Assembly: GCA_016214955.1 (NCBI GenBank)
Contig: JACRMN010000030.1
Coordinates: 19,325-83,324, forward strand
Length of the DNA: 64,000 bases
Direction: 5' to 3'
Origin: Deltaproteobacteria bacterium
GTDB taxonomy: Bacteria > Myxococcota > Myxococcia > Myxococcales > Anaeromyxobacteraceae
The notes below the pieces were generated by a model, which saw only the letters and a program-made list of their open reading frames with translations, was not told where the DNA came from and searched no databases. Positions 1-10,758 of the stretch are shown here, piece by piece. Each line of letters starts with the position of its first letter. Positions within the stretch are counted from its first letter, which is position 1. The position numbers were made by a program, and so were the translations under genes.

Positions 1-1
1 G

Positions 2-334
2 GCCATGGCCGCCCTCTCGGGGCAGCGCTGCACGGGCCTGTCGGTCGACGACCGGGGCACGCTGATGGCGCTGGTGAGCGGCCGCCCGCAGCCGTCGCTG
101 GGGCTGCCGCCGGCCGACCGCGATCTCTGCTTCCTGGCGCTGCGGCTGGCGCTGGTGGAGCAGGAGATCGGCGCCGGCAAGGCGGTGGCGCTGGTGGACG
201 AGGTCTTCGCCGGCCTGCCCGAAGGGGCGCGCCGCATGGCCGCCCGCCTGCTCAAGCAGGCGGCCCGCGGTGGGCAGATCCTGCACGCCACCCGCGATCC
301 GGCCTTCCGCGAGGCGGCGGACCACGCGGCCTGA
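2..334 (+). CDS. C-terminal end of an SMC/RecF-like ATPase (partial)
   Basis: The reading frame is open from the left edge of the window, so only the last 110 residues are present and the true start lies upstream. The fragment carries what looks like the end of an ABC-type (SMC/RecF/Rad50-like) ATPase: a signature-like helix (LPPADRDLCFLALRLALVEQ), then a Walker B/D-loop stretch (VALVDEVFAGLPEG) and a terminal H-loop-like segment (QILHATRDP). Proteins of this class act in chromosome or DNA-end dynamics. The stop lies 4 bases before the ATG of yraN, suggesting co-transcription. The exact family cannot be fixed without the missing N-terminal part. Confidence 0.6.
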   Translation, partial: AMAALSGQRCTGLSVDDRGTLMALVSGRPQPSLGLPPADRDLCFLALRLALVEQEIGAGKAVALVDEVFAGLPEGARRMAARLLKQAARGGQILHATRDPAFREAADHAA

Positions 335-338
335 TCGC

Positions 339-725
339 ATGGCGCGCGCCGGCGAGAGCACCCACCACAAGGGGCGGCGGGCCGAGGAGGCTGCCGCGGC
401 CTGGCTGGAGGAGCAAGGCTACGCGGTGCTGGCCCGCAACCACGCCACCCGGCGCGGCGAGGTGGACCTGGTGTGCCGGGAGGGCGAGACCCTTTGCTTC
501 GTGGAGGTGCGCTCCCGCGCCAGCGCCGACCACGGCACGCCGGCCGAGAGCATCACCGTCGCCAAGGCCCGGCGGGTGGTGGCGGCGGCCACCGACTGGG
601 CGGTGCGCCACGGCGGGCTCGACCGGGCCATGCGCTTCGACGTCGTGGCCGTGGACCTGTCGGCCGGGCGGCCGCGCTTCACCCTCTACCGCGGCGCCTT
701 CGACGCCAGCGGTGCCCCGGGCTAG
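339..725 (+). CDS. yraN: YraN/UPF0102 family endonuclease-fold protein
   Basis: 128 residues, the usual size for the UPF0102 family. The restriction-endonuclease-like core is visible: the G-x-x-(A)E helix (KGRRAEEAAAAWLEEQGY), the E-x-D-L motif (RRGEVDLVCREG) and the E-V-(K/R) strand (FVEVRSRAS), which together make the putative nuclease site. Function of the family is poorly known; it resembles Holliday-junction resolvase folds. The ATG at 339 was chosen because the conserved domain begins right behind it; an upstream in-frame extension would overlap the preceding gene. It sits between an ATPase gene and rsmI, a pairing (rsmI-yraN) common in bacteria. Confidence 0.85.
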   Translation: MARAGESTHHKGRRAEEAAAAWLEEQGYAVLARNHATRRGEVDLVCREGETLCFVEVRSRASADHGTPAESITVAKARRVVAAATDWAVRHGGLDRAMRFDVVAVDLSAGRPRFTLYRGAFDASGAPG

Positions 726-728
726 CGC

Positions 729-1589
729 GTGGCCATCGGGACGCTCCACGTGGTGGCCACGCCCATCGGCAACCTGGGCGACCTCTCCCCGCGCGCCGCC
801 GAGGTGCTGCGCACCGCCGACGCGGTGGTTGCCGAGGACACCCGCCGGACGCGCAAGCTCTTCGCCCACCTGGGCGTGCCCGCACCGCCGCTGCTCTCGC
901 TGCCGGCCTTCGACGAGCGGGCGCGGCTCTCGCCCATCGTCGAGCGGCTCCGGGCCGGGCAGCAGGTGGCGCTGTGCACCGACGCCGGCACCCCGGGCGT
1001 GGCCGACCCGGGGCGGCTGCTGGTGGATGCGGCCTGGGAGGCGGGCGCCCGCGTGGTGCCGGTGCCCGGGCCGAGCGCCGCCCTGGCGGCCCTCTCGGCC
1101 TCGGGCCTGGCCAGCGACAGGTTCCAGGTGATCGGCTTCCTGCCGCGCAAGGGGGTGGGGCGCGAGGCGGCGCTGGAGGAGCTCAGGGGCTCCACCGCCA
1201 CAGCCGTGATCTTCGAGGCCGGCAACCGGGCGGGCGGCACGCTCCTGGAGCTGGCGGGGGCGATGGGGGAGCGGCGCGCGCTGCTGGCCCGGGAGCTCAC
1301 CAAGCTGCACGAGGAGCTGGCGCGCGGGAGCCTGCGCGACCTGGCGGCCCGCTTCCGCGGCGAGCTGCGCGGGGAGGTGACGCTGGTGATCGAGGGGGCG
1401 GCGCAGGCGGCGCCCCGCGCCCGGGAAGAGCCGGCAGAGCCGCTGGAGGAGGAGCTGCGGCGGCGGCTGGCGGCCGGGGAGCCCCCGACGGGCGTGGCGC
1501 GCCAGGTGGCGCAGGCCCGGGGGCTGGCCCGGCGGGAGGTCTACGCCCTCATCACCCGGCTGCGGGAGGGGGAGGGCGATCCCGGCTAG
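729..1589 (+). CDS. rsmI: 16S rRNA (cytidine1402-2'-O)-methyltransferase RsmI
   Basis: 286 residues, normal family length, starting with GTG 3 bases after the yraN stop. The tetrapyrrole-methylase fold is clear: LHVVATPIGNLGDLS at the N-terminus, VVAEDTRRTRKLFAHLG, the SAM-loop region ALCTDAGTPGVADPG and VPVPGPSAALAALSASGL. RsmI 2'-O-methylates C1402 of 16S rRNA in the decoding centre together with RsmH. The C-terminal part (ELTKLHEELARGSL and a basic helical tail) is the usual RsmI extension. Its stop codon overlaps the stop of the convergent gene by 4 bases (CTAG). Confidence 0.95.
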   Translation: MAIGTLHVVATPIGNLGDLSPRAAEVLRTADAVVAEDTRRTRKLFAHLGVPAPPLLSLPAFDERARLSPIVERLRAGQQVALCTDAGTPGVADPGRLLVDAAWEAGARVVPVPGPSAALAALSASGLASDRFQVIGFLPRKGVGREAALEELRGSTATAVIFEAGNRAGGTLLELAGAMGERRALLARELTKLHEELARGSLRDLAARFRGELRGEVTLVIEGAAQAAPRAREEPAEPLEEELRRRLAAGEPPTGVARQVAQARGLARREVYALITRLREGEGDPG

Positions 1590-2905
1590 AAGGTGAAGGC
1601 GCCGGAGACGGTGACGGTCCAGGCGATGACGTCACCGATGCGGAAGCGCCGCCCGGGAAGGTCGTAGCGCCAGTCGAAGTTGGGGTTCACGTCGCCGCCG
1701 CCGACCCCGATCTCGTTCATGACGTTGCCCTGGGCCTCGCCCGAGACGAAGTGGGCGACGTCGTGCTGGAAGGTGCCCTGGGCGCGCAGCGTGAGGTGTC
1801 GCGAGGCGCGCAGGTCCATGGCCAGCAGCGCGCCGAGGGTCAGGTACGGGTCGGTGGCCAGCAGCTTCCCGGTGGCGGGCGTGAGCTCGTTGTACCAGCG
1901 GGCGCGACCCACGAAGTCGACGGTGCCGCGCAGGTCGAAGGTCAGGTGCTGACCGCTCCCCTTCTCGTCCCAGGCCACCAGCTCGGTGCCGAACAGCATC
2001 CCCACGACGAGCGGCGGCTTCGCCAGGGCGTCGGTCTTCCAGGCTGGCAGGGCGCAGTTGGCGGCCGCCACGGAGGACATCTGGGCCGGGTCCTGCGCCG
2101 CCAGCGCGGCGGCGTGCTCGCAGTTGGAGTAGGTGGAGCTGGAGCGCTGGGGGATGGCGAGGTGCGCCTTGAAGTAGGGCTCGGCGGCGCCCATGCGCCG
2201 CGAGAGGGCGGTGGCCAGGTCGTAGACCCAGATCTTGCGGCCCACCGGCGACTTGCCGCTGGCGCTGAAGCTGGCCGGCGCCGCCCAGGTGGCGCCGGTG
2301 AGGCGGCCGGAGGCGGGGTCGAAGCGCGGGGCGGTGGGCGCGGTGACGTCGAGGGAGACCACCCAGGTCGGCGCCCACGGGTCCTTGCGCTGGTTGTGGA
2401 TCGCCCATGCCAGGCCGATGCGCAGGTCTCCGAGCGCGCCGCCGGCGTAGTGGGTCACGCCCACTGGGACGATGGGGCAGGGGGCGGAGGCGCAGGGCAG
2501 ACCGCTGGCGTCCACGCCGTTGGAGAGCACGCCCGAGACGGCGGCCGAGTCGGCGGCGCTCTTCCAGGTGGTGTCGTCGGAGAGCACGTAGGGCAGCTCG
2601 GCCCGCAGCTCCAGGTCGTGCCACAGCCCCACCGCCAGGCGCGGGACGATGCGGTTGCTCACCTGCGTGTACTTGAGCTCGGGGGCGTCGCGGACGACGC
2701 CGGTGGCCGGCTGCCCCTGGTTCTCGCCGAACTCGCGGGTGATGTTGCCCCGGCGGGAGGCCCGCTCCCAGCGCACCTCCAGCGAGAGCTCGAAGGGTCG
2801 CTCGGGCTCGCCGCTCGAGGCGACGCGGGTGATCTCGGCTGCCGTGGCCGGGGCGGTGCCGGCGAGCGCGGCGAGCAGGGCCGCGAGGCTCCTCAGGCGA
2901 CCCAT
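1586..2905 (-). CDS. Secreted outer-membrane beta-barrel-like protein of unknown function
   Basis: 439 residues. The start at 2905 follows a strong ribosome-binding site (GGAAGGAG) and gives a good signal peptide (MGRLRSLAALLAALAG, then an A-x-A cleavage region). The rest alternates short beta-strand-like segments with turns and aromatic ends, and the last residues (WTVTVSGAFTF) end in phenylalanine as outer-membrane barrels do, so BamA-dependent insertion is likely (inference). A few cysteines occur in the loop region (GLPCASAPCPIV). No transport family could be named with certainty; it resembles putative porin/'transporter' proteins common in myxobacteria. It is convergent with rsmI and transcribed away from the response-regulator gene's end. 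Confidence 0.65.
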   Translation of the reverse strand: MGRLRSLAALLAALAGTAPATAAEITRVASSGEPERPFELSLEVRWERASRRGNITREFGENQGQPATGVVRDAPELKYTQVSNRIVPRLAVGLWHDLELRAELPYVLSDDTTWKSAADSAAVSGVLSNGVDASGLPCASAPCPIVPVGVTHYAGGALGDLRIGLAWAIHNQRKDPWAPTWVVSLDVTAPTAPRFDPASGRLTGATWAAPASFSASGKSPVGRKIWVYDLATALSRRMGAAEPYFKAHLAIPQRSSSTYSNCEHAAALAAQDPAQMSSVAAANCALPAWKTDALAKPPLVVGMLFGTELVAWDEKGSGQHLTFDLRGTVDFVGRARWYNELTPATGKLLATDPYLTLGALLAMDLRASRHLTLRAQGTFQHDVAHFVSGEAQGNVMNEIGVGGGDVNPNFDWRYDLPGRRFRIGDVIAWTVTVSGAFTF

Positions 2906-3018
2906 CGCGATCTCCTTCCCGGACGTGGAAGTCCGCGGGAACAGGGGCAAAACGTAGCGTTTCGACGCTAGCAGCGGACCCGGAGGGGGTCAAGTTGCCG
3001 GCCCGGCGCCGGCCCGGG

Positions 3019-4413
<1,395 letters not shown>

Positions 4414-4461
4414 GCGCCCTTGGTAGCACGTCGGCGGGCGGAATGCAGCGCGGCGCGGCGG

Positions 4462-6717
4462 CTACACGGCCCGGTCCGGCCGGCGTCGCTTCCGGCGGCG
4501 GCGGCGCGAGCGGCTCTCGTCCGGCGGGCGCAGGCGCGAGTCGTGGCGCTCGTCGAGCCTGGTGTCGGGCCGCTCCTCCCACAGGGCCGGGAGGGCGATG
4601 ACGAACTCGGCCCCCTCGCCGGGCGCGGAGCGCACGCCGATGTTGCCGCCGTGGGCCTTGACGATCCGCTGGCAGATGGCGAGGCCCAGGCCCGTGCCCT
4701 TCTCCTTGGTGGTGAAGAAGGGCACGAAGATGTGCTCGCGGGCCTCCTCGGGGACGCCGGGGCCGGAGTCGCGGAAGCGGACCTCCACCGTGTCGCTGCG
4801 CCGGGGCGCCTCGCGCCACAGGGCGAGCTCGTCGCGGGCCAGGCGGGTGGAGACCTGCAGCCTGCCGCCCCGGGGCATGGCCTCGACGGCGTTGAGCGCC
4901 AGGTTGAGGAACACCTGCCGGAGCTGCTCGGGATCGCAGCTCACGCGCGGCAGCGGCCGCTCGAGCAGCACCTCCAGCGCCACCGCCGGGGGGATGTCGC
5001 CGCCCAGCAGCTTGAGGGTGCGCTCCAGGATCTCGTTCACGTCGCCGGGAGCCAGGTGGGTCTTGGCGGGCCGAGAGTAGTCGAGGAACTGGTTGACCAC
5101 GCCGTTGAGGCGCCGCACCTCGTCGCCGATGATCCCCAGGAACTCCCGCGCCTGCTCCGGGTCGGCGTCGGCGGGCCGGCCGCCGGGCTCGCGGCCCTTC
5201 TCCGGCAGGAGGAGCTGGATGGCCCCCTGGATGGCGGCCAGCGGGTTGCGGATCTCGTGAGCCAGGCCGGCGGCCATCTCGCCCAGGGCCGCCAGGCGAT
5301 CGCGCTCCTTCATCTGCTGATAGAGCAGCGAGTTCTCGATGACCAGGGCCGCCCGCTCCGAGACCTCGAGGAGCGCGGCGATCTCGTTGGAGGCGAAGGC
5401 CTCCGGGACGCGCTCGTCCCAGCAGGCCAGGAAGCCCAGCACCCGGTCGCCGGCGAAGAGCGGGATGCAGATGCCGGCCCGCATCGAGGCCAGCGCCGCC
5501 CGGGCGTCGCCCAGCCGCTTCAGCTCCTCGGCCACCGCCGCCGGCACCGCCGGCCCGCCGCCCTCGGGCGGGAACTGGGTGCGGAGCTCGGCGATGCGCC
5601 GCTCGATGTTCTCGAGGAGGATGGCCTTCTGGCCGGTGCCGGCCGGGGCGCGGATGGCGCGGGCGGTGGCCGGCTCCAGGAACGGTGCCGGGGCCGGGCC
5701 GCGGCTGTCCACCAGGCGGAAGCCGGGCCGGTCGTCGGCCACCAGCCAGAGGGAGGCGTGGGTGACGCGGCGGGTCTCCGCCAGGCCGTCGAGGAGCACC
5801 GTGCCCAGGCGGATGGGGTCGATGATGGTGGCGATGCGGTCGCGGAGCGCCTCGAGCTGCCGCACCAGCTCGTAGCGCTCGCGGAAGAGGGTGACCACCA
5901 CCCACTCCTCGACCTTGTCGCGCATGGGCTCGTAGAGGGAGAGGATGACGAACGAGGCCACCAGGGTGTTGAAGAAGAAGAGCTCGGGCCGGTTGCCCAC
6001 CCAGGAGACCAGGCCGCCGTAGACCGCCACGAACACCAGCCCCACCGCCAGCGCCACCACGATCTTCCCCAGGAACTCGTGCAGGTCGAGCAGCCGGTGG
6101 CGCTGCAGCGTCTGCGAGAGGAAGAACATGAAGACGGTGAGGGCCATGGCCCCCACCCCCTCGAGCGGGTAGGGGACGCCGAGCCCCGGCAGGCCGTCCA
6201 GGGTGGAGAGCACCAGCGCCACGCAGGCGCCGATGAACAGGTAGAGCAGCCGCGCCCGCTCGACGCGGGTCGGTGCGGCGCGGAGCTTGCCCCACAGCGC
6301 CGAGAGCACCAGCGCCAGGCCGCCGAGGACGTAGGCGGTGACGGCCAGCTTGGCCACCGGCAGGTGCACGAGCGGCGTTGCCGCCACCGCCAGGCCCAGG
6401 ACCGACCCGGCCAGCATGGCGTTGCGCGCCCGTCGCGCCGGGCGGCGGGCCACGCCGAGGAACTCGAGGAAGAAGGCAAGGCTGGTGGCGGGCACCAGCG
6501 CCGAGGTCGCCACCGCCACCCGCATCCACACGGCCGAGGGCACGCCGTCGCCCGACCAGCGCTGCAGGAAGTCGGCGAGGGAGAAGAGCCCGAGGTTGGC
6601 GGCGAAGAGGGCGAAGAGGGTGAAGACCCGGGGACGGTTGTCGCGCAGCAGCGCCGCCCCGGCGAGCGCCAGGGTGACGACGGCGGCGAGCAGCGTCGCC
6701 TGGGTGCGGATGTCCAC
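4462..6717 (-). CDS. Membrane sensor histidine kinase with GAF domain
   Basis: 751 residues. About the first 270 residues contain seven or eight hydrophobic segments (for instance LLAAVVTLALAGAALL and the segment near FVAVYGGLVSWVG), like the multi-TM sensory modules of PrsK-type kinases. A GAF-like region follows (about 300-460, ending LAGDRVLGFLACWDERVP), then the dimerisation/phospho-acceptor domain with H487 in GLAHEIRNPLAA, and the HATPase with N-box (NLALNAVEAMP), G1 (DSGPGVP) and G2 (GTGLGLAI). The last about 25 residues are an odd run of arginines (RSRRRRRKRRRPDRAV). It is the likely partner of the NtrC-type regulator just downstream. The signal sensed is unknown. Confidence 0.93.
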   Translation of the reverse strand: MDIRTQATLLAAVVTLALAGAALLRDNRPRVFTLFALFAANLGLFSLADFLQRWSGDGVPSAVWMRVAVATSALVPATSLAFFLEFLGVARRPARRARNAMLAGSVLGLAVAATPLVHLPVAKLAVTAYVLGGLALVLSALWGKLRAAPTRVERARLLYLFIGACVALVLSTLDGLPGLGVPYPLEGVGAMALTVFMFFLSQTLQRHRLLDLHEFLGKIVVALAVGLVFVAVYGGLVSWVGNRPELFFFNTLVASFVILSLYEPMRDKVEEWVVVTLFRERYELVRQLEALRDRIATIIDPIRLGTVLLDGLAETRRVTHASLWLVADDRPGFRLVDSRGPAPAPFLEPATARAIRAPAGTGQKAILLENIERRIAELRTQFPPEGGGPAVPAAVAEELKRLGDARAALASMRAGICIPLFAGDRVLGFLACWDERVPEAFASNEIAALLEVSERAALVIENSLLYQQMKERDRLAALGEMAAGLAHEIRNPLAAIQGAIQLLLPEKGREPGGRPADADPEQAREFLGIIGDEVRRLNGVVNQFLDYSRPAKTHLAPGDVNEILERTLKLLGGDIPPAVALEVLLERPLPRVSCDPEQLRQVFLNLALNAVEAMPRGGRLQVSTRLARDELALWREAPRRSDTVEVRFRDSGPGVPEEAREHIFVPFFTTKEKGTGLGLAICQRIVKAHGGNIGVRSAPGEGAEFVIALPALWEERPDTRLDERHDSRLRPPDESRSRRRRRKRRRPDRAV

Positions 6718-6798
6718 GAGCGAATCCTACGCGAAAAGGCGGCGCGCGATCCGTTCCCTCCCTTGACCGGGCAGGCGGCCCGGCCGCACTCTGTCCGG

Positions 6799-9075
6799 AT
6801 GCTCGCGCTCCTGGCCGCCGTCCTCCTCGGCGCCACGCCGGCGGCCCCGGCGACGCGACCGCCCTTCCGCGCGGCCGACGCAGCGCCCCTGCTCGCGGCG
6901 CCGGCCGAGCAGCAGGCGGTGCGCGATCTGGCCGAGGGGCGGGCCGAGGCGGCGGCCGCCGGCCTGGCCGCCAGCCGCTCGCCAGAGTCCCGCTACGTCC
7001 GGGCGCTGGCGCTCGTGGCGCTGGGGCGCGGCCCGGAGGCGGCCGAGGTGCTGGCCGGCGTGGAGGAGCGGCTCCCCGAGGTGGCCGACCGGGTGGCCTG
7101 GCTCCGCGGCCAGGCGCTCGACCAGGCCGGGCGGCCCCTGGAGGCGGCCGAGGCCTGGGGGAGCATCGGCGCCGGCTCGCTGCTGCGCGCCGAGGCGGCG
7201 CTGGCCCGGGCCCGGAGGCTCGAGGCGGCCGGCCAGCGCGCGCTGGCCCTCGACGCCCTGTCCCCGCTCCTGGGCGCGCCGGCGCCCGACGACGCCTCGC
7301 GCCCCGACCAGGCCGCGGAGGCGCTGCTGCTCGCGGCGCGGCTCCGCGCCGAACCGGCGGCGGCGCGGCCCGACCTGCTCCTGTGCTGGGCCGGCCACCC
7401 GCTCTCGCCGGCCGCCGCCCGCTGTCGCGAGGCGCTGGCCGCGCTGCCCCCTCCTCACGGCGCCCCGCCGCCGCCGGCGGACGCCCTGCGTCGCGCCGAG
7501 GCGCTCCTCGAGGCCAACCGCAACCGGGCGGCCATCGCCGAGCTCACGGCGCTGCGCGATCTCCAGGCCGGCCCCGCGAGTCCGGACGCCTGCCGGGCGC
7601 GCCTGGCGCTGGGGCGGGCCTACCGGAAGGAGCGCCGCCACCAGCAGGCCCTGGAGGTGCTGCGCCCGGCGCTGCTCGCCTGCGCCGACGCCCCGGGCCG
7701 CCAGAAGGCGCTGCACGCGGCCGCCAGCTCGGCGGCGGTGGCGGCGCCCGCCGAGGCGGTGGGGCGCTACCGGGAGCTGGCCGAGCAGTTCCCGGAGAGC
7801 CCGGTGGCCGACGACGCGCTCTTCTTCGCCGCCGACATGCTGGCGCGCGCGGGGCGCACCGGCGAGGCGCGGGCCGCGCTGCTCGCGCTGGCCGAGCGCT
7901 ACCCGCGCGGCGACTATCGCCCCGAGGCCCTCTTCCGCGCCGCCTGGCTGTCCTGGCGCGAGCGCGATCCCGCCCAGGCGCTGGAGCTGCTCGGCCGGCT
8001 GCAGGACGAGTACCAGGACAGCGACCCCTACGAGTCGGCCCGCGCCGCCTACTGGCGGGCCCGGGTGCTGGCCGGCCGCCGGCAGAGGGGGGACGTGGCC
8101 ACCGCCCGGGCGCTGTGGGGCATGCTGGTGGAGCGCTACCCGGCCGACTACTACGGGCTCCTGGCGCGCGCGCGGCTCGCCGAGGCCCGCGGGAGCGAGC
8201 CGCCCTGGAAGCGGCTCCCCGAGGCCGAGGCCGACCTGCAGTTCCAGGCCGGGGAGCTGCGCGCCGACCCTCACTTCCGCGCCGGTCTCTGGCTCCTGCG
8301 GGTGGGGCAGGTCCGCGCCGCCTCCGAAGAGCTGCGGGCCGTGGACCGGGCCCTCATCCTCCCGGGCAGCGCCCACTTTCCCGATCCGCTGCTCCTCACC
8401 GCCGAGCTCCTGCACCGGACGGGCGATCACCGGGCGGCCCACAACCTGGTGCGGACCGCCGGGCGACAGGTGCTGCGGCAGCGGCCCGAGGGGGCCATCC
8501 TCAGGCTCTGGCGCATCGCCTACCCGCCGGCCTGGCGCGACGAGGTCACCCGCTGGGCACCGCCTGCCGGCGTGCCCACCGACCTGCTGCAGGCGATCAT
8601 GCGGGAGGAGAGCGCGCTCGACCCGGCGGCGGTGTCGGGGGCCGGGGCGGTGGGGCTCACCCAGCTCATGGTGCCCACGGCGCAGCAGGCGGCGCGGAAG
8701 CTCCGGCTCGGCCGCTCCATCGGGGTCGCCGACCTCATGGACGGGCCGCTCAACATCCGGCTGGGCGCGGTCCACCTCGGCGACGTGCTGCGCCGGCTGG
8801 GCGGCTCGGCGCCGCTCGCCATCGCCGCCTACAACGCCGGGGAGGGGCAGGTCCGGGCCTGGCTGCGCGACCGGGGGACCCTGCCGCTCGACGAGTTCGT
8901 CGAGGAGATCCCCATCCAGGAGACCCGGGGCTACGTGAAGCGGGTGCTCCGCTCCTACGCCGCCTACCGGCTGCTGTACGGTGGCCCGGGCGAGCTGCCG
9001 GTCCCGCTGGCCCAGAAGCTGCCCGTCCTGGGCGCCCCCGGCGCCGCCCGCGCCGAGGCCCGGACCGCGCGCTGA
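6799..9075 (+). CDS. slt: Soluble lytic murein transglycosylase with TPR-like superhelix
   Basis: 758 residues. The ATG at 6799 gives a signal peptide (MLALLAAVLLGATPAAPA), placing the protein in the periplasm; longer upstream frames are antisense to the kinase gene and were discarded. The bulk (about 30-560) is an alanine-rich helical repeat region of the Slt70 type. The C-terminal SLT domain has the catalytic glutamate E604 in MREESALDPAAVSGAGAVGL, followed by TQLMVPTA and AIAAYNAGEGQVRAW. It cleaves peptidoglycan between MurNAc and GlcNAc to give 1,6-anhydro ends. The gene is divergent from the histidine kinase, with about 80 bases between starts. Confidence 0.93.
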   Translation: MLALLAAVLLGATPAAPATRPPFRAADAAPLLAAPAEQQAVRDLAEGRAEAAAAGLAASRSPESRYVRALALVALGRGPEAAEVLAGVEERLPEVADRVAWLRGQALDQAGRPLEAAEAWGSIGAGSLLRAEAALARARRLEAAGQRALALDALSPLLGAPAPDDASRPDQAAEALLLAARLRAEPAAARPDLLLCWAGHPLSPAAARCREALAALPPPHGAPPPPADALRRAEALLEANRNRAAIAELTALRDLQAGPASPDACRARLALGRAYRKERRHQQALEVLRPALLACADAPGRQKALHAAASSAAVAAPAEAVGRYRELAEQFPESPVADDALFFAADMLARAGRTGEARAALLALAERYPRGDYRPEALFRAAWLSWRERDPAQALELLGRLQDEYQDSDPYESARAAYWRARVLAGRRQRGDVATARALWGMLVERYPADYYGLLARARLAEARGSEPPWKRLPEAEADLQFQAGELRADPHFRAGLWLLRVGQVRAASEELRAVDRALILPGSAHFPDPLLLTAELLHRTGDHRAAHNLVRTAGRQVLRQRPEGAILRLWRIAYPPAWRDEVTRWAPPAGVPTDLLQAIMREESALDPAAVSGAGAVGLTQLMVPTAQQAARKLRLGRSIGVADLMDGPLNIRLGAVHLGDVLRRLGGSAPLAIAAYNAGEGQVRAWLRDRGTLPLDEFVEEIPIQETRGYVKRVLRSYAAYRLLYGGPGELPVPLAQKLPVLGAPGAARAEARTAR

Positions 9076-9117
9076 ACGTGCAGCACGGCGGTCCGGCTGG
9101 TAGATTTCCACTTCGGT

Positions 9118-9714
9118 ATGCTGGACGGCGGCGTGTTGGTCCTCAATCGGGTCTACCAGCCGGTGCACATCACCTCGGTGCGCCGCGCCTTCACGTTGCT
9201 GTACCAGGGCGCCGCGCGGGCCATCGACGCCCAGTTCCAGACCTTCGACTTCGACTCCTGGAGCGCGCTGGCCGCAGCCGCCCACGAGGACGCCATCGGT
9301 ACCGTCGGGCGGCGCATCCGGGTGCCGCGGGTGATCGTGCTGCTGGCCTACGACCGCTTGCCCCGGGCGCGGGTGCGCTTCTCCCGGTTCAACATCTACG
9401 CGCGGGACGACAACACCTGCCAGTACTGCGGCCGCCGCTTCCCGCGAGCCGAGCTCAACCTCGACCACGTCGTCCCGCGCTCGCGCGGCGGCTCGACCAG
9501 CTGGGAGAACGTCGTCTGCTCCTGCGTCCCCTGCAACCTGCGCAAGGGCGGGCGCACCCCTGAGGAGGCGGGCATCAGGCTCCTCCGGGTGCCCCTCCGG
9601 CCCCGCTGGACCCCCATGTTCCGGTCGGCGACGAGGCGCGCCTTCTATCGCGAGTGGCGTCCGTTCCTGACCCTGGCCGACGCCGCCTACTGGAACGCCG
9701 AGCTTTTGGATTGA
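9118..9714 (+). CDS. HNH endonuclease-fold protein
   Basis: 198 residues. An N-terminal domain of about 90 residues (LVLNRVYQPVHITSVRRAF) precedes an HNH domain: zinc pair C101-x2-C104, D116-H117 (LNLDHVVPRSRGG), then N131 (SWENVV) and the second zinc pair C136-x2-C139. The whole arrangement is that of the chromosomal 'HNH endonuclease' family found widely in deltaproteobacteria and cyanobacteria, whose physiological role is not settled. It lies 42 bases after slt and 30 before the MinD-like gene, all on one strand. It is not part of the mobile element further right. Confidence 0.88.
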   Translation: MLDGGVLVLNRVYQPVHITSVRRAFTLLYQGAARAIDAQFQTFDFDSWSALAAAAHEDAIGTVGRRIRVPRVIVLLAYDRLPRARVRFSRFNIYARDDNTCQYCGRRFPRAELNLDHVVPRSRGGSTSWENVVCSCVPCNLRKGGRTPEEAGIRLLRVPLRPRWTPMFRSATRRAFYREWRPFLTLADAAYWNAELLD

Positions 9715-9744
9715 GGCCCCGAATCGCGTAAGATCCCGTCTGGA

Positions 9745-10758
9745 GTGGCGGACGCCCCTACACTGAAACTGGTCAGCCCGGTGCCGCCCGCGCCGAGCCC
9801 GACCCCTGCCCGCAGGCGGTCCTCGTCGCGCCGGCCGAGCAGGCCGCGCCGCGTCATCGCGGTGGGGGGAGGCAAGGGGGGCATCGGCAAGAGCCTCATC
9901 GCCGCCAACCTCGGAATCCAGCTCGCCCGCCAGGGCCGCAAGGTGGTGCTGGTGGACGCCGACCTCGGCGGAGCCAACCTCCACACCTGCCTGGGGCTCG
10001 ACATCCCCAGGCTCTCGCTCTCCGACTTCATCGAGCGGCGCGTCCAGCGCATCGAGGACGTGGTCATCCCGGCCGGCGTGCCCGGCCTGGGGCTCATCTC
10101 CGGCGCGATGGACCACCTCGATGCCGCGAACCCCAAGTACGCCCAGAAGATGCGGCTCATGCGCCACATCCTCACCCTGGACGTCGACTACGCCATCCTC
10201 GACCTGGGCGCCGGCACCCACCTCAACGTCCTCGACTTCTTCCTGGTGTCGGACCACGGCGTGCTGGTGCTGGTGCCCGAGCCCACCGCCGTCGAGAACG
10301 TCTACCGGTTCGTGAAGGCGGCCTTCTGGAGGCGGGTGCGGAACGTGGTGGCCGTGTACGGCTTCGAGGAGGTCCTGCGGAGCGTGATGGGCGATCGCGG
10401 CTTCCACAGCCCCGTCGAGGTGATCCAGGCCCTGCGGGTCCAGCACCCCGAGGCGGGAGCCACGCTGGAGCAGGAGCTGCTCTCGTTCCGCCCCGCTCTG
10501 GTCGTGAACCAGGCTCGCACCCCGCAGGACTCCGAATTGGGTCACGCGGTGGTGGCAGCCTGGAAGAAGTACTTCGGGCTGGGCATGGACTACCTCGGCT
10601 GCATCGACTACGACGAGGCGATGTGGCGCACGGTGCGGGCCCGGAAGCCGCTCCTCCTGGAGCGGCCGACGTCGCCGGCCGCGCGCAGCTTCGAGGCAGT
10701 GGCGGCGCGGCTGGTGGCGCTGGACGAGCAGCGGGGGGATCGCGAGGTCCCGAGGTGA
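9745..10758 (+). CDS. MinD/ParA-family ATPase
   Basis: 337 residues with a GTG start. After a 35-residue Ser/Pro/Arg-rich leader comes the deviant Walker A motif of the MinD/ParA family (GKGGIGKS at 43-50, two lysines), the switch I region (VVLVDADLGGANLHTCLG) and the Walker B/switch II strand (AILDLGAGTHLNVLDFF). It is closest in style to FlhG/MRP-like members. There is no obvious C-terminal amphipathic membrane helix. The stop codon overlaps the GTG of the next gene by 4 bases, so the two products are translationally coupled and probably work together. Likely role is ATP-driven positioning of a cellular structure, but the cargo is unknown. Confidence 0.88.
   Translation: MADAPTLKLVSPVPPAPSPTPARRRSSSRRPSRPRRVIAVGGGKGGIGKSLIAANLGIQLARQGRKVVLVDADLGGANLHTCLGLDIPRLSLSDFIERRVQRIEDVVIPAGVPGLGLISGAMDHLDAANPKYAQKMRLMRHILTLDVDYAILDLGAGTHLNVLDFFLVSDHGVLVLVPEPTAVENVYRFVKAAFWRRVRNVVAVYGFEEVLRSVMGDRGFHSPVEVIQALRVQHPEAGATLEQELLSFRPALVVNQARTPQDSELGHAVVAAWKKYFGLGMDYLGCIDYDEAMWRTVRARKPLLLERPTSPAARSFEAVAARLVALDEQRGDREVPR

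Noticed and set aside
9118..9714. The chromosomal HNH gene as evidence for another phage remnant
   Set aside because: It belongs to a widespread chromosomal HNH family, is co-directional with neighbours of normal composition, and shows no attachment site or other phage gene around it.
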